From positions 1 through 40,155 of the forward strand of contig OMJM01000077.1 in the NCBI GenBank assembly GCA_900299345.1: DNA of 40,155 bases. Direction: 5' to 3'. A program made the translations under genes and the position numbers. Below the pieces are notes generated by a model. The model saw nothing but the letters and a program-made list of their open reading frames with translations. It searched no databases and had not been told where the DNA came from. This DNA is from a bacterium (GTDB taxonomy: Bacteria > Fibrobacterota > Fibrobacteria > UBA11236). Numbering within the stretch: the stretch's first letter is position 1; each line of letters starts with the position of its first letter. Shown piece by piece: positions 24,407-32,357 of this stretch.

Positions 24407-25717
24407 TTATTCCGGACAGCCGTTCTCAAGAATGCCGGGTGTGGGATGGCCCTCGCTGGGCACGGCAGGATGCGAAGGCACCGAGCACCAGCCGCGCGGA
24501 TCGGTGCGGCGATCGACCCAATCCGGACGCAACTGCGAAATCTTCCCAGACACCGTTTGCACTGCGAGTGAATCCGAAACGGTCGCACTGTAGGTGATCG
24601 TGTCCAGCTTCAAAGCTCCGGACTTGCAGGTGAAATCCACGTGCGAGAGTCCTGTGCCAAAAGAAAAGCTGGAGAAGCGCACGTTGGCGTAAGGATACGC
24701 CGCACGACCCACAACCAACGCCTTACCCGGAGCCACGAGCGTCGCCGACGGGAGAATGGCCTGCTTCGAGGTCGAACCGCCACCGTCACGTGCGATTTTG
24801 CATCCTGAAATATCCAGCGTGTCCGAGGTACGGTTGTAGAGTTCAATCCACTGCCCTTGGCTGCTGGAGTCGATGCTGGTCGGTGACAGGAAAACTTCCG
24901 AGAATACCATCTCACCGAACGCTGCGGGCACGCGCTTACCGGCCGGGAAAGCGAAGGACATGTTGGTCTGCTGCGGATCTTCCGCCACCATGGTCATCTG
25001 CAATTGCGAGAAAGTGGTGACCAGCGGGAGGTTCAGTGAAACGCTCTGCCCCATCGCCACCCACAAGGTATCCTTGACGGACTTCGCGGATACGGCTCCG
25101 GTGTCGTCCCACAATTGCAGGAGCAGCTTGTAATTATGATCGCCCGGAACTTCCTCGAGATGGAAATTCAGGAACTCTCCGGGTTGGCTCACGCTTTCCG
25201 TCACCGTGTCCACCTCGTTCCACAACTTCAACTCGGCCTTGGACACATGCCGCGGGAAATCCAATGGAATGTGTACGCCCGCCGACACCCGGGAGAACTT
25301 GGGAATGCAATGCAGGAACACACTGTTCTTGCGATCGGTGTACAACGTCGTCTCTGCGCTGCCGGCATACAGCAGGCGACCCTGCCGGTACAGATTCACG
25401 GCAAAGCGGCGCTTGGCGCCGGGCGTCAATTCGGGAAGCGAAAACAGCTCCGTACCATTCCCGAATCGGAACTCTCGTGCGTCCATATCCGGCGCGCTGA
25501 CTGTGATGCTGGCGGAATCCGTGGGACGCGCAATGGCTGCCCCCTTGGCCAACGCGACGGAACGGAGCTTCAACTCGACCGTGACATTTCCTTGCGATGA
25601 TTTCTGCTCGGGCATGGCCGCTGGCGGCTCGAACTGGCATGCGGTTAATACGGTGGCCGACACCAGTCCGGCGCGGAAGAACAGGGACAGGATTCGATGT
25701 TGCAGGGATTGAAACAT
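24407..25717 (-). CDS. lipoprotein with lamin-tail domain
   Basis: 436 aa. The signal peptide ends in the lipobox LTAC with Cys27, so it should be lipid-anchored in the envelope. Residues of about 45-235 form a beta-rich region with carboxypeptidase/invasin-like character (NVTVELKLRSVALAKG, GAKRRFAVNLYRQGRLLYAG). A lamin-tail (LTD) Ig-like domain spans about 267-378 with the signature QWIELYNRTSDTLDISGCKI. The last 35 residues (RGWCSVPSHPAVPSEGHPTP to ENGCP) are the usual end of such LTD proteins, with two Cys. AAAGGAG lies 7 bases before the ATG. Role in the envelope is unknown. Confidence 0.85.
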   Translation of the reverse strand: MFQSLQHRILSLFFRAGLVSATVLTACQFEPPAAMPEQKSSQGNVTVELKLRSVALAKGAAIARPTDSASITVSAPDMDAREFRFGNGTELFSLPELTPGAKRRFAVNLYRQGRLLYAGSAETTLYTDRKNSVFLHCIPKFSRVSAGVHIPLDFPRHVSKAELKLWNEVDTVTESVSQPGEFLNFHLEEVPGDHNYKLLLQLWDDTGAVSAKSVKDTLWVAMGQSVSLNLPLVTTFSQLQMTMVAEDPQQTNMSFAFPAGKRVPAAFGEMVFSEVFLSPTSIDSSSQGQWIELYNRTSDTLDISGCKIARDGGGSTSKQAILPSATLVAPGKALVVGRAAYPYANVRFSSFSFGTGLSHVDFTCKSGALKLDTITYSATVSDSLAVQTVSGKISQLRPDWVDRRTDPRGWCSVPSHPAVPSEGHPTPGILENGCPE

Positions 25718-25743
25718 GGGTCACTCCTTTGGTTTTGTTTGCA

Positions 25744-25757
25744 CTCCGACATCGGAG
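25744..25757. promoter_or_regulatory. palindrome CTCCGA-CA-TCGGAG in divergent intergenic region
   Basis: A perfect 6-bp inverted repeat with a 2-base centre, 27 bp upstream of the lamin-tail lipoprotein start on the minus strand and about 80 bp upstream of the metallo-hydrolase. Position and symmetry suit an operator for a dimeric regulator, but it could be a hairpin in the lipoprotein leader. Confidence 0.3.
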
Positions 25758-25794
25758 CACGCGGATCAACCTAGGCGGCGAAAATTCCCCACGG

Positions 25795-25810
25795 CGTGAC
25801 AGCGGTCACT
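25795..25810. promoter_or_regulatory. CRP/FNR-like site, GTGA-N6-TCAC
   Basis: CGTGA-CAGCGG-TCACT matches the CRP consensus TGTGA-N6-TCACA at 8 of 10 half-site positions, with both inner GTGA/TCAC blocks perfect. It lies 26-41 bases before the metallo-hydrolase ATG and about 80-95 bases from the divergent lipoprotein start. The presence of a CRP-family regulator in this genome cannot be seen from the window. Confidence 0.35.
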
Positions 25811-25835
25811 CCGACCGGCAATTATTTTTCGGGAC

Positions 25836-26600
25836 ATGAAAGCGGCGTTTCTCGGTACAGGTACTTCCCACGGAATTCCGGTCATCGGATGCCGCTGCGC
25901 CGTGTGTACGTCTCAGGATCCCCGCAACAAACGCAACCGCACCGGGGTGTGGCTTCACGACGACACCCGTTCGGTGGTGATCGACGTTTCCACCGACTTC
26001 CGCGCCGGGGCTTTGCGCCACGGCATGCGCCATTTAGACGCGGCGTTGCTGACCCACGCCCATGCGGATCACATTTCCGGCCTCGACGATCTGCGCATCT
26101 TTTCCCAGGTGAGCGGCAAGGCCGTTCCGCTCTACAGTTCTGTGGGAACTTTGGATGATATCCGGAAACGCTTCGCCTATGCCTTTGCCCCGCCCAAGGC
26201 TTATGGCGGTGGCGCACCGCAATACGATCTGCGAGAGGCCGCGGAGCCTTTCGATGTCGCGGGATGGCAAGTCACTCCCCTGCCCGTGATGCACGGCCCG
26301 GAGCCAATCCTCGGCTGGCGCGTGAATGACTTTGCGCTGATTACGGACGTGACGGAAATTCCGGAGTCAACCTTGGCGCTGATGCACGGCCTGAAGGTTC
26401 TGGCGCTGGATTGTCTGCGCGAGAAACCGCACTCCACACATCTGGGGTTTCAGCAGGCGGTGGATTATGCAAAGCGCATCGGGGCTGAGATGACTTATTT
26501 CATCCACATGTGCCATGAGTTGGAGCACGTGGCGACCGAAGCTCGGCTACCGTCGGAAATTCGGTTGGGATATGATGGGCTGGAATTAGACAGGCTGTAG
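25836..26600 (+). CDS. PhnP-like metallo-beta-lactamase-fold phosphodiesterase
   Basis: 254 aa. The catalytic metal motif is THAHADH with His74, His76, Asp78 and His79; further ligands lie in VMHGPEP, LITDVTE and the C-terminal IHMCHE. The extra GCRCAVC cluster (Cys19, 21, 24) followed by DPRNKRNRTG is the structural zinc site of PhnP-type enzymes, which hydrolyse cyclic phosphate intermediates; E. coli PhnP has about the same length. No phosphonate (C-P lyase) genes are present here, so the substrate may be another cyclic or linear phosphodiester. No strong ribosome site. Divergent from the lipoprotein gene across a 118-bp gap with two palindromes. Confidence 0.9.
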   Translation: MKAAFLGTGTSHGIPVIGCRCAVCTSQDPRNKRNRTGVWLHDDTRSVVIDVSTDFRAGALRHGMRHLDAALLTHAHADHISGLDDLRIFSQVSGKAVPLYSSVGTLDDIRKRFAYAFAPPKAYGGGAPQYDLREAAEPFDVAGWQVTPLPVMHGPEPILGWRVNDFALITDVTEIPESTLALMHGLKVLALDCLREKPHSTHLGFQQAVDYAKRIGAEMTYFIHMCHELEHVATEARLPSEIRLGYDGLELDRL

Positions 26601-26611
26601 AATGCAAATAT

Positions 26612-27211
26612 TCACACAATACCCATTCTTTTCCGGTTCAATTTAAGCAACCAGAAAAGCAATAGATAAAACACCACAGATACCAACAACAACACCAATA
26701 TCTCTCCAACTTCCTCAAGTGCGTACCCCCAACCCATGTTACCCATATTTTTAATCTCATTGATAATTCCAGAATTAAAATGACCAACCACAATTGAACT
26801 AACAAGATCAGCATAAACCAATCCAAAGAGTGGAGTTATAATTCCGAAAGTGACGGCGAGTTTAAATAAATTTTCGTTTCTTCTTACTGCAGACAAGATC
26901 AAAACAACAAGAAAATACAGCACAAAAACATGAAACATATTTGCCAACATTGCGCGAAATGAAAAGAAATCCAACATCAACTGATCTGGATCGATACCGG
27001 AAATTTCGACGACTTTAATAACATGAGAATAAAATTCCGGTACACCCACATTGAACTCAACCAATTCGGTACCCCAGTTCAACCCATCTCTAAAAACGTG
27101 AACCTCTCCGCCATTGAGAAACAAAAAGAGGCTGATTAACAGCAATGATACGACAGCAGAAATCGTCCGGATTCTTTTTCTCGCTTTATTTTCGAGCTTT
27201 GAATCGACCAT
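26612..27211 (-). CDS. AT-rich orphan membrane protein, 199 aa
   Basis: Start taken at ATG 27211 (MVDSKLENKARKRIRTISAV), 10 bp after the rmlC stop; the frame is open further upstream only as an out-of-frame shadow of rmlC. Four likely membrane helices lie at about 15-33, 88-110, 117-142 and 166-190. A soluble loop of about 55 residues between the first two contains FYSHVIKVVEISGIDPDQ, and both ends are basic (RKRIR, LKLNRKRMG). Base composition is visibly more AT-rich than all neighbours, suggesting recent acquisition. I do not recognise the family. It could be co-transcribed with rmlC, or separate. Confidence 0.7.
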   Translation of the reverse strand: MVDSKLENKARKRIRTISAVVSLLLISLFLFLNGGEVHVFRDGLNWGTELVEFNVGVPEFYSHVIKVVEISGIDPDQLMLDFFSFRAMLANMFHVFVLYFLVVLILSAVRRNENLFKLAVTFGIITPLFGLVYADLVSSIVVGHFNSGIINEIKNMGNMGWGYALEEVGEILVLLLVSVVFYLLLFWLLKLNRKRMGIV

Positions 27212-27221
27212 TGGATCGAAC

Positions 27222-27773
27222 CTAATAAGTCTTCTTCCACTCCGCAAAAGTCTGGTTTCCCTTATCCCGATCCGACAACAACGGCTCAATGCCGTTGAGC
27301 GGCCATTGCACCGCCAGATCGGGATCGTTCCACATGATTCCCGCCTCGGTCTTGGGATTATAGACCGCACTGCATTTGTACTGCACCTCCGCAAACTCCG
27401 ACAGCACCACAAAACCGTGCGCAAAGCCCACGGGTACGAAGAGCATCGTCCCGTCCTCGGGACGCAGCTCAATGCCGAAGTGCTTGCCGAATGTCGAACT
27501 GCCGGGGCGGATGTCCACGGCCACATCCCAGATGGCGCCGAGAGTACAGCGCACCAGCTTGGCCTGACCTGGCGAAGTCTGGAAGTGGAGGCCGCGCAGC
27601 GTGCCTTGCGAGGAACGGCTGTGGTTGTCCTGCACAAAGGGAATGTCGATGCCCGCCGCCACAAAGGCGTCGCGGTTGTAGCTCTCGAAGAAAAACCCCC
27701 GGGCATCCTTGAAGACGCGGGGCCGCACGATCAGCAATCCTTCCAACGGCGTTTTCTCAACTGCAATACTCAT
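27222..27773 (-). CDS. rfbC: dTDP-4-dehydrorhamnose 3,5-epimerase
   Basis: 183 aa, standard RmlC cupin length. GVXXXD-type start GLLIVRPRVFKDARGFFFES, catalytic base His63 in TLRGLHFQ, with IWDVAVDIR and the conserved PVGFAHGF (His119) and Tyr132/Tyr138 region VQYKCSAVY. It epimerises C3 and C5 of dTDP-4-keto-6-deoxyglucose on the way to dTDP-L-rhamnose for surface polysaccharide. The other rml genes (A, B, D) are not in the window, which is unusual. The ATG overlaps the stop of the methyltransferase gene (ATGA), with AGGTGG just ahead, so it is translated with that gene. Confidence 0.95.
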   Translation of the reverse strand: MSIAVEKTPLEGLLIVRPRVFKDARGFFFESYNRDAFVAAGIDIPFVQDNHSRSSQGTLRGLHFQTSPGQAKLVRCTLGAIWDVAVDIRPGSSTFGKHFGIELRPEDGTMLFVPVGFAHGFVVLSEFAEVQYKCSAVYNPKTEAGIMWNDPDLAVQWPLNGIEPLLSDRDKGNQTFAEWKKTY

Positions 27774-28492
27774 GGTTCCACCTTTTTAATCAGGGAATGA
27801 AGCGCGCCTGACAGAAAGTTCAGCTCCCCACGCGTGGGATGCAAGCGTTGCCACAAGATCCGGAATTTTTTCCGCTTGGAGATTTCCTTTTTCCCGCGTG
27901 CCAGAAAACCGCTGCGATCCATGGTGTCCAGAATCTCGGTCAACGCTGCTTGGGATTCCTCAATCGTGACACGATCCTGACGGGAAACTTCGTCTTCTTC
28001 AGTTTCATTTTTCTTGGGTGCATTGACCAGCGCATACAGCGCTATCGCCACGGCATGAGAAAGATTCAGGCTCGATTCTGAATGCGTGGGAGGAATGCGC
28101 GCCAGATGTGTCATCTGCAGAATTTCCCATTCGGTCAACCCCTGCGACTCGCACCCGAACACCAAAGCCGTTCGGGTATTTTCGAATTGCGCGGCCAGGT
28201 CGGGAAGATCGTACAGCTTCTGCTCCTTGTTCCGTGAGCGGCGGGTGAACCCGAACGCTTGATTGCAATCCGCGATGGCCTCGCGCACGTCCGCGAAATA
28301 CTTCACGGATTTGAGAATCGGTTCGCCACTGCGCGCGGTGATGAGAGCCCGGCTATCTTCGGTCAGCGGCTTGATGCCCACGAGCCGCAGTTCCTGGATT
28401 CCAAATACAACCATGCAACGGGCCACGGACCCGATGTTCTCGGCGATTTCAGGATGCGATAGGACTACGACAAAATTGGAGTTAAGGTTCAA
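27770..28492 (-). CDS. SPOUT tRNA/rRNA methyltransferase, TrmJ-like
   Basis: 240 aa. SPOUT knot motifs: ENIGSVARC (Asn19, Arg25), LVFGCESQGL at 110-119 and SSLNLSHAVAIALYA (Asn143, Ser145). The C-terminal helical extension (ILDTMDRSGFLARGKK to HPTRGELNFLSGALHSL) is that of TrmJ, which makes Cm32/Um32 in tRNA; a TrmH-like role is the alternative. It starts with TTG at 28492, overlapping the ispG stop by 11 bp, and no ATG is available before the NIGSVAR motif. It lies between ispG and rfbC in a coupled minus-strand operon. Confidence 0.9.
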   Translation of the reverse strand: MNLNSNFVVVLSHPEIAENIGSVARCMVVFGIQELRLVGIKPLTEDSRALITARSGEPILKSVKYFADVREAIADCNQAFGFTRRSRNKEQKLYDLPDLAAQFENTRTALVFGCESQGLTEWEILQMTHLARIPPTHSESSLNLSHAVAIALYALVNAPKKNETEEDEVSRQDRVTIEESQAALTEILDTMDRSGFLARGKKEISKRKKFRILWQRLHPTRGELNFLSGALHSLIKKVEP

Positions 28493-30302
28493 TCCAGCGT
28501 CCGTGTGATTTAATCAAAGAGATCAAGGCTTCCGGAGCTTCGTCCTCGGGAATGTTCTTCTGCACACATTCACGACCCACGTACAGGCTGACCTTGCCGG
28601 GCGCACCGCCGACATAGCCAAAGTCGGCATCCGCCATTTCACCGGGACCATTCACGATGCAGCCCATTACCGCAATGGCGATGTTCTTGAGGTGTGCGGT
28701 CTTGCCGCGGATCCGTTGCGTGGTGCTTTGCAGATCGAACAAGGTGCGACCGCAGCCGGGACAGGCCACATACTCCGGCTTGCTGCGCCGAACACCCGCA
28801 GCCTGCAACACATCATAGGCAAGATTCAAGGCGGCTTTGGTTCCGGCTCCGCTTTCCAAGGCAATCAAATCACCCAAGCCATCGGCCAGCAATGCGCCCA
28901 TGCGCACCGCCAGACCCATATTGCCTTCGGGCGTTCCATCGGTAGTATCGCGCAACACGATCAGATCATGACGGCCTTGTTGCTCCAACCAGCCAGCGAG
29001 ATGACGGTATGCGCCGACAAGATTGAGCAATGATGGATTGCAAGACCATAGGAGGGGCGTACGGCCGTAAGCCTCCAATGTGGTTGCTACCTGTTGCAGA
29101 TCCTTCAGATCATCGATCTGGATTTCACAGGGTTTTTTCTGTATGGGCGGACGACCATCCGCACCCACTGAAATCAAAGGCCACGATTCCTCGGAGACCC
29201 ATTCCACCTTGCGTTCACCCTGCGGCATCGCCTCGGAACCGGGATTGGAGACACCCACGGCAATGGGCGCGCGCGGTTCATTTGCGCCAAGTTCGAGCGC
29301 CCCAATTTTGACGTGCGACGATTCGCGGCGATGGTAATCGTAATACGCGATGCGTTCCTGGATTGAAGGAACTGCCGGATAGCGGGAAAGATCACAGAGT
29401 TTGACCAAAGCCTTGGCCACGGGAATTTCCTGCACCGGATCTTCGGTCAAAGAGACTCGGATCGTGTCGCCCAGCCCATCGAGCAACAAGGCGCCAATAC
29501 CCACGGAAGATTTCAGACGACCATCTTCCCCGTCACCGGCTTCGGTCACACCGACATGGAACGGATAGGCTTTGTGTCCCATGGAGAGACGCTGGGCCAG
29601 CAGGCGATAGGCTTGAACCGCCACGCGCGGTGTGCTGCTCTTCATGCTGAAGATGATCTGATCAAAATTCTCCGATTCGCAAACCTTGAGATACTCGAGA
29701 GCCGACTCGACCATGCCCTCGACGGTGTCACCGTATTTCCACAGAATCCGGTCCGACAACGAACCGTGGTTGGTACCAATGCGCAATGCCACACCGCGTT
29801 CCTTGGCTTCGAGCACCAACGGCACAAAAGCGTCGTAAACCTTCTGTACCCCGCTTTCGAATGAGGCATCGTCATAATCCCGCATCGCGGCAGATTTCGA
29901 GTCCACGAAATTTCCGGGATTGATGCGCACCTTCTCCACCCACTTCACTGCTTCATAGGCCGCCCGGGGCTGGAAGTGGATGTCAGCCGAAATGGGCACA
30001 TCGCAGCCCGCATCGCGGACCTTTTTCACGATGTCGCGCAGGCATTCCGCGTCTTTCTGTGTGGGGGCAGTGATGCGCACCAGTTCGCAACCCGCTTTCC
30101 ATAACTCCAAGGTTTGAAAGGCGGTTGCGTCCACGTCCTTGGTGTTGGTCGTGGTCATGGACTGGACCAGAATCGGAGCATCCCCGCCGACAATGCGGTT
30201 CCCAACGCGCACGGGCAAGGTCTTGCGTCGGATAGGAGCAAAGCGGTTGGCGACGTAGGGTGGATTGCCGGGCAAGGCCGCACCGGCGGTTTTCTGAATC
30301 AT
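28482..30302 (-). CDS. ispG: 4-hydroxy-3-methylbut-2-enyl-diphosphate synthase, long form
   Basis: 606 aa against about 370 for the common bacterial enzyme. It has the TIM-barrel half (VQSMTTTNTKDVDATAFQTL, ELVRITAPT, ADIHFQPRAA, INPGNF, RIGTNHGSL), a middle insertion of about 230 residues, and the reductase-like [4Fe-4S] half with Cys514 and Cys517 in CPGCGRT, Cys548 and Glu555 in GCIVNGPGE. The three-part form is known from plants, Chlamydia and Bacteroidetes. It catalyses the penultimate step of the MEP isoprenoid pathway. AAGGA lies 8 bases before the ATG. It heads a coupled operon with trmJ-like and rfbC, and is divergent from the TetR gene over 87 bp. Confidence 0.97.
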   Translation of the reverse strand: MIQKTAGAALPGNPPYVANRFAPIRRKTLPVRVGNRIVGGDAPILVQSMTTTNTKDVDATAFQTLELWKAGCELVRITAPTQKDAECLRDIVKKVRDAGCDVPISADIHFQPRAAYEAVKWVEKVRINPGNFVDSKSAAMRDYDDASFESGVQKVYDAFVPLVLEAKERGVALRIGTNHGSLSDRILWKYGDTVEGMVESALEYLKVCESENFDQIIFSMKSSTPRVAVQAYRLLAQRLSMGHKAYPFHVGVTEAGDGEDGRLKSSVGIGALLLDGLGDTIRVSLTEDPVQEIPVAKALVKLCDLSRYPAVPSIQERIAYYDYHRRESSHVKIGALELGANEPRAPIAVGVSNPGSEAMPQGERKVEWVSEESWPLISVGADGRPPIQKKPCEIQIDDLKDLQQVATTLEAYGRTPLLWSCNPSLLNLVGAYRHLAGWLEQQGRHDLIVLRDTTDGTPEGNMGLAVRMGALLADGLGDLIALESGAGTKAALNLAYDVLQAAGVRRSKPEYVACPGCGRTLFDLQSTTQRIRGKTAHLKNIAIAVMGCIVNGPGEMADADFGYVGGAPGKVSLYVGRECVQKNIPEDEAPEALISLIKSHGRWIEP

Positions 30303-30339
30303 GAAAAATTCCTTCCGGCAAAAAATACCTAAAAAGCCC

Positions 30340-30368
30340 TTGACGTGCTTCTCCTGATGAGATAGTTT
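30340..30368 (+). promoter_or_regulatory. candidate promoter of the efflux operon
   Basis: TTGACG at 30340-30345 is a good -35; 17 bases later TAGTTT (30363-30368) is a weak -10 with the T-A...T pattern. Transcription would then begin near 30375, inside the palindrome described next, giving a leader of about 15 bases. The -10 assignment is uncertain. Confidence 0.4.
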
Positions 30369-30385
30369 TTAACAAACCTGTTAAA
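30368..30385. promoter_or_regulatory. palindromic operator for the TetR-family repressor
   Basis: TTTAACA-AACC-TGTTAAA is a perfect inverted repeat with 7-bp arms and a 4-base centre. It ends 4 bases before the ATG of the TetR gene and covers the expected transcription start. TetR repressors commonly bind such palindromes next to their own gene. The inference is that the encoded repressor shuts off itself and the six transport genes behind it. Confidence 0.65.
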
Positions 30386-30389
30386 CAAT

Positions 30390-31049
30390 ATGACTAAGAA
30401 AAGCACCCCTCCCGAATCTGAAGTCTCCGCACAGGAAAAAATCCTGGACGCGGCGCGCGCGGAATTCATTGCAAAGGGTTTCAAAAGTGCCCGCATGCAG
30501 GCCATCGCCAAAAGCGCGGGCGTCAACCATGCGCTGCTGCATTACTACTTCCGCTCCAAGGAAAAGCTCTACGATGCCGCAGTGCGCGAAACCGTCCGCA
30601 CCGTCTGGAGTGGATTGCAACGCGAATTGCAAAGCGTGCCAACCGAGAGCGATTTCGAAACTTTGATCCTGACATTGCTGAAAACCCACGCCAGGATTCT
30701 CTCACGTCACCCGGACTTTCCCCTGTTCTTCATCCGCGGCATTCTCGAGGATGGTGGCAAATCCTTCCCCGCCGCTTTGGCTGAGATCCTCGAATCCTTT
30801 GGGGAGGTTCCCCGCCGCGTGAATCAAGCCTTGATTGCGGAGATCAAAGCCGGTCGTTTGCGGCCCATCGAACCCGTGCATTTCTGGCTCAATCTTGTGG
30901 GCATGGTCATTTCGGGATTCATGGCTTCCAACTTCGCAAAGCGACTCGGCCCTGCATCGCCGCTGGCTCGTATAAAATTCACGGAAAAATTCTTTCTCGA
31001 ACGGGCTGAAATGGCGACTACGACGCTGCTGCGGAGCCTGCGCCCATGA
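30390..31049 (+). CDS. TetR/AcrR-family repressor of the efflux operon (CecR-like)
   Basis: 219 aa. The N-terminal helix-turn-helix at about 17-65 has the family pattern ILDAARAEFIAKGFKSARMQ, GVNHALLHYYFRSKEKLYDA. The C-terminal domain (70-219) is all helical and should bind an inducer; it includes NLVGMVISGFMASNFAK. Gene order repressor-channel-adaptor-ATPases-permeases is that of the cecR/ybhGFSR locus of enteric bacteria, except for the added channel gene. There is no Shine-Dalgarno, because the operator fills that space. The stop lies 11 bases before the next start. Inducer unknown; the E. coli relative is linked to antibiotic sensitivity. Confidence 0.92.
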   Translation: MTKKSTPPESEVSAQEKILDAARAEFIAKGFKSARMQAIAKSAGVNHALLHYYFRSKEKLYDAAVRETVRTVWSGLQRELQSVPTESDFETLILTLLKTHARILSRHPDFPLFFIRGILEDGGKSFPAALAEILESFGEVPRRVNQALIAEIKAGRLRPIEPVHFWLNLVGMVISGFMASNFAKRLGPASPLARIKFTEKFFLERAEMATTTLLRSLRP

Positions 31050-31060
31050 AAGGAAAAAAC

Positions 31061-32356
31061 ATGAAATCCGTTGTTGGATTCCTCGCGGGAATTTCACTGA
31101 GTTCGATTACGATGGCGGAAACGTTGACCTTGCAGGCGGCGCAAGAAAAACTGCTCGCAGCCAATCCCGATCTCCGCATCCAAAGGGAAGAACAGGACAA
31201 AGCCGAAGCACAGCTTTCCGAAGCACGTGCGGCCTATTGGCCATCTCTCGATGCTTCAGCATCCTATCAAGCCTTTTCCAAGGCTACGGAAATCAACATC
31301 GACATGCCCGCCCCCATCGGCGGGATTCACAAAACTCTGGGCGACAAGGATCGAGAGGAATATGGGATCGATCTTACCTATCCCCTGTTTCTCGGCGGCG
31401 GACGTGGCCAACAAATAAAGGCGCGACGTTCTTCAGTGGAAGCGCAAGGTGAACGGGTACGAGCGGCAGAGAATCAGACTTCGCTGCGTCTGGCGGCGCT
31501 GTATTACGCATGGAATCAGGCTGAAGCAGCGCGTCAATCCCAGGAGTCCGTGGCGGGATTTCATCGCGAGTACGCGGATCGCATTGCCAAGCTGGTAAAA
31601 GGGGGAGCTGCCCTTCCCTCCAGAGAAGCCGCAGCCAAAGCAAAACTTCTCGGAGCGGAACTGGATCTTCGAACCGCGATGGATTTACGAGACTCCATCG
31701 GAAGAGCCTCCGCATTGTTGCTCGGCATCCCACCAGAGTCTCCGTTTGCGTTTGCCGTGGACAACGGCACGTCGAATCCATCGCAAGGCACTGCGGAGAA
31801 AAGGCACGAACTGTCCTATCTGGAAAAAACGTCCACCAGTCTCGAGCATCAGGAAAAGGCCATCTTCTCGCAAAAGTTTCCCACGGTGGTCGCACTGGCG
31901 GGATACCGGCTCGCGAATCCCGGACTCAGTCAAGGCGCAAACTCCTACATGGATTATGGACTGGTGGGTGTTCAGGTCAAATGGAATCTCTTCGACGGAT
32001 TCAAAAATCAGGCACAACGCGCCCAGACGCGGATTCAACGCGACGAAATCCGGACGGAGTTACAACGGCAAACATCCTCCTTCGAAGAAGCGGAAGTGTC
32101 GGCTCAAAAAACTTTGGATCGCCTGAAGCAATCACAGGAAGTCGCGCAAGCCGCATGGGATGCCGCCAAGCTGGCGCTTTCCGAAACACAGGCGCAGCAT
32201 ACGCACGGCACCGCCACGGATCTGGAATTGCTGGATGCGCAGGTGCTGGAGGCGAAGTCGGCCTTGCTGGTCCGCCAACTGGCACTGCAACAACGACTGG
32301 CAACATGGCAATGGCGTTATGTGCGCGGTGAAACCTTGAAGTTTGCGGGAGAATGA
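31061..32356 (+). CDS. TolC-family outer-membrane channel protein
   Basis: 431 aa from ATG 31061, which has AAAGGA 6 bases upstream and opens a signal peptide (MKSVVGFLAGISLSSITMA). An ATG 15 bases earlier overlaps the repressor stop but lacks these. The two OEP repeats are visible: LTLQAAQEKLLAANPDLRIQ with long helices near 40-75 and 120-190, and the second from about 245 (KRHELSYLEKTSTSLEHQEK, WNLFDGFKNQAQRAQTRIQR), with the usual LFxGxRxxxQ-type turns. It forms a trimeric channel across the outer membrane and periplasm, completing the export path for the adaptor and permeases encoded downstream. Confidence 0.93.
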   Translation: MKSVVGFLAGISLSSITMAETLTLQAAQEKLLAANPDLRIQREEQDKAEAQLSEARAAYWPSLDASASYQAFSKATEINIDMPAPIGGIHKTLGDKDREEYGIDLTYPLFLGGGRGQQIKARRSSVEAQGERVRAAENQTSLRLAALYYAWNQAEAARQSQESVAGFHREYADRIAKLVKGGAALPSREAAAKAKLLGAELDLRTAMDLRDSIGRASALLLGIPPESPFAFAVDNGTSNPSQGTAEKRHELSYLEKTSTSLEHQEKAIFSQKFPTVVALAGYRLANPGLSQGANSYMDYGLVGVQVKWNLFDGFKNQAQRAQTRIQRDEIRTELQRQTSSFEEAEVSAQKTLDRLKQSQEVAQAAWDAAKLALSETQAQHTHGTATDLELLDAQVLEAKSALLVRQLALQQRLATWQWRYVRGETLKFAGE

Positions 32357-32357
32357 C

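Noticed and set aside
26612-27706. A 364-codon reading of the AT-rich membrane gene starting within rfbC
   Set aside because: The first 165 codons are an out-of-frame, Arg/Ser/Pro-rich reading of rfbC. The real protein begins near ATG 27211.
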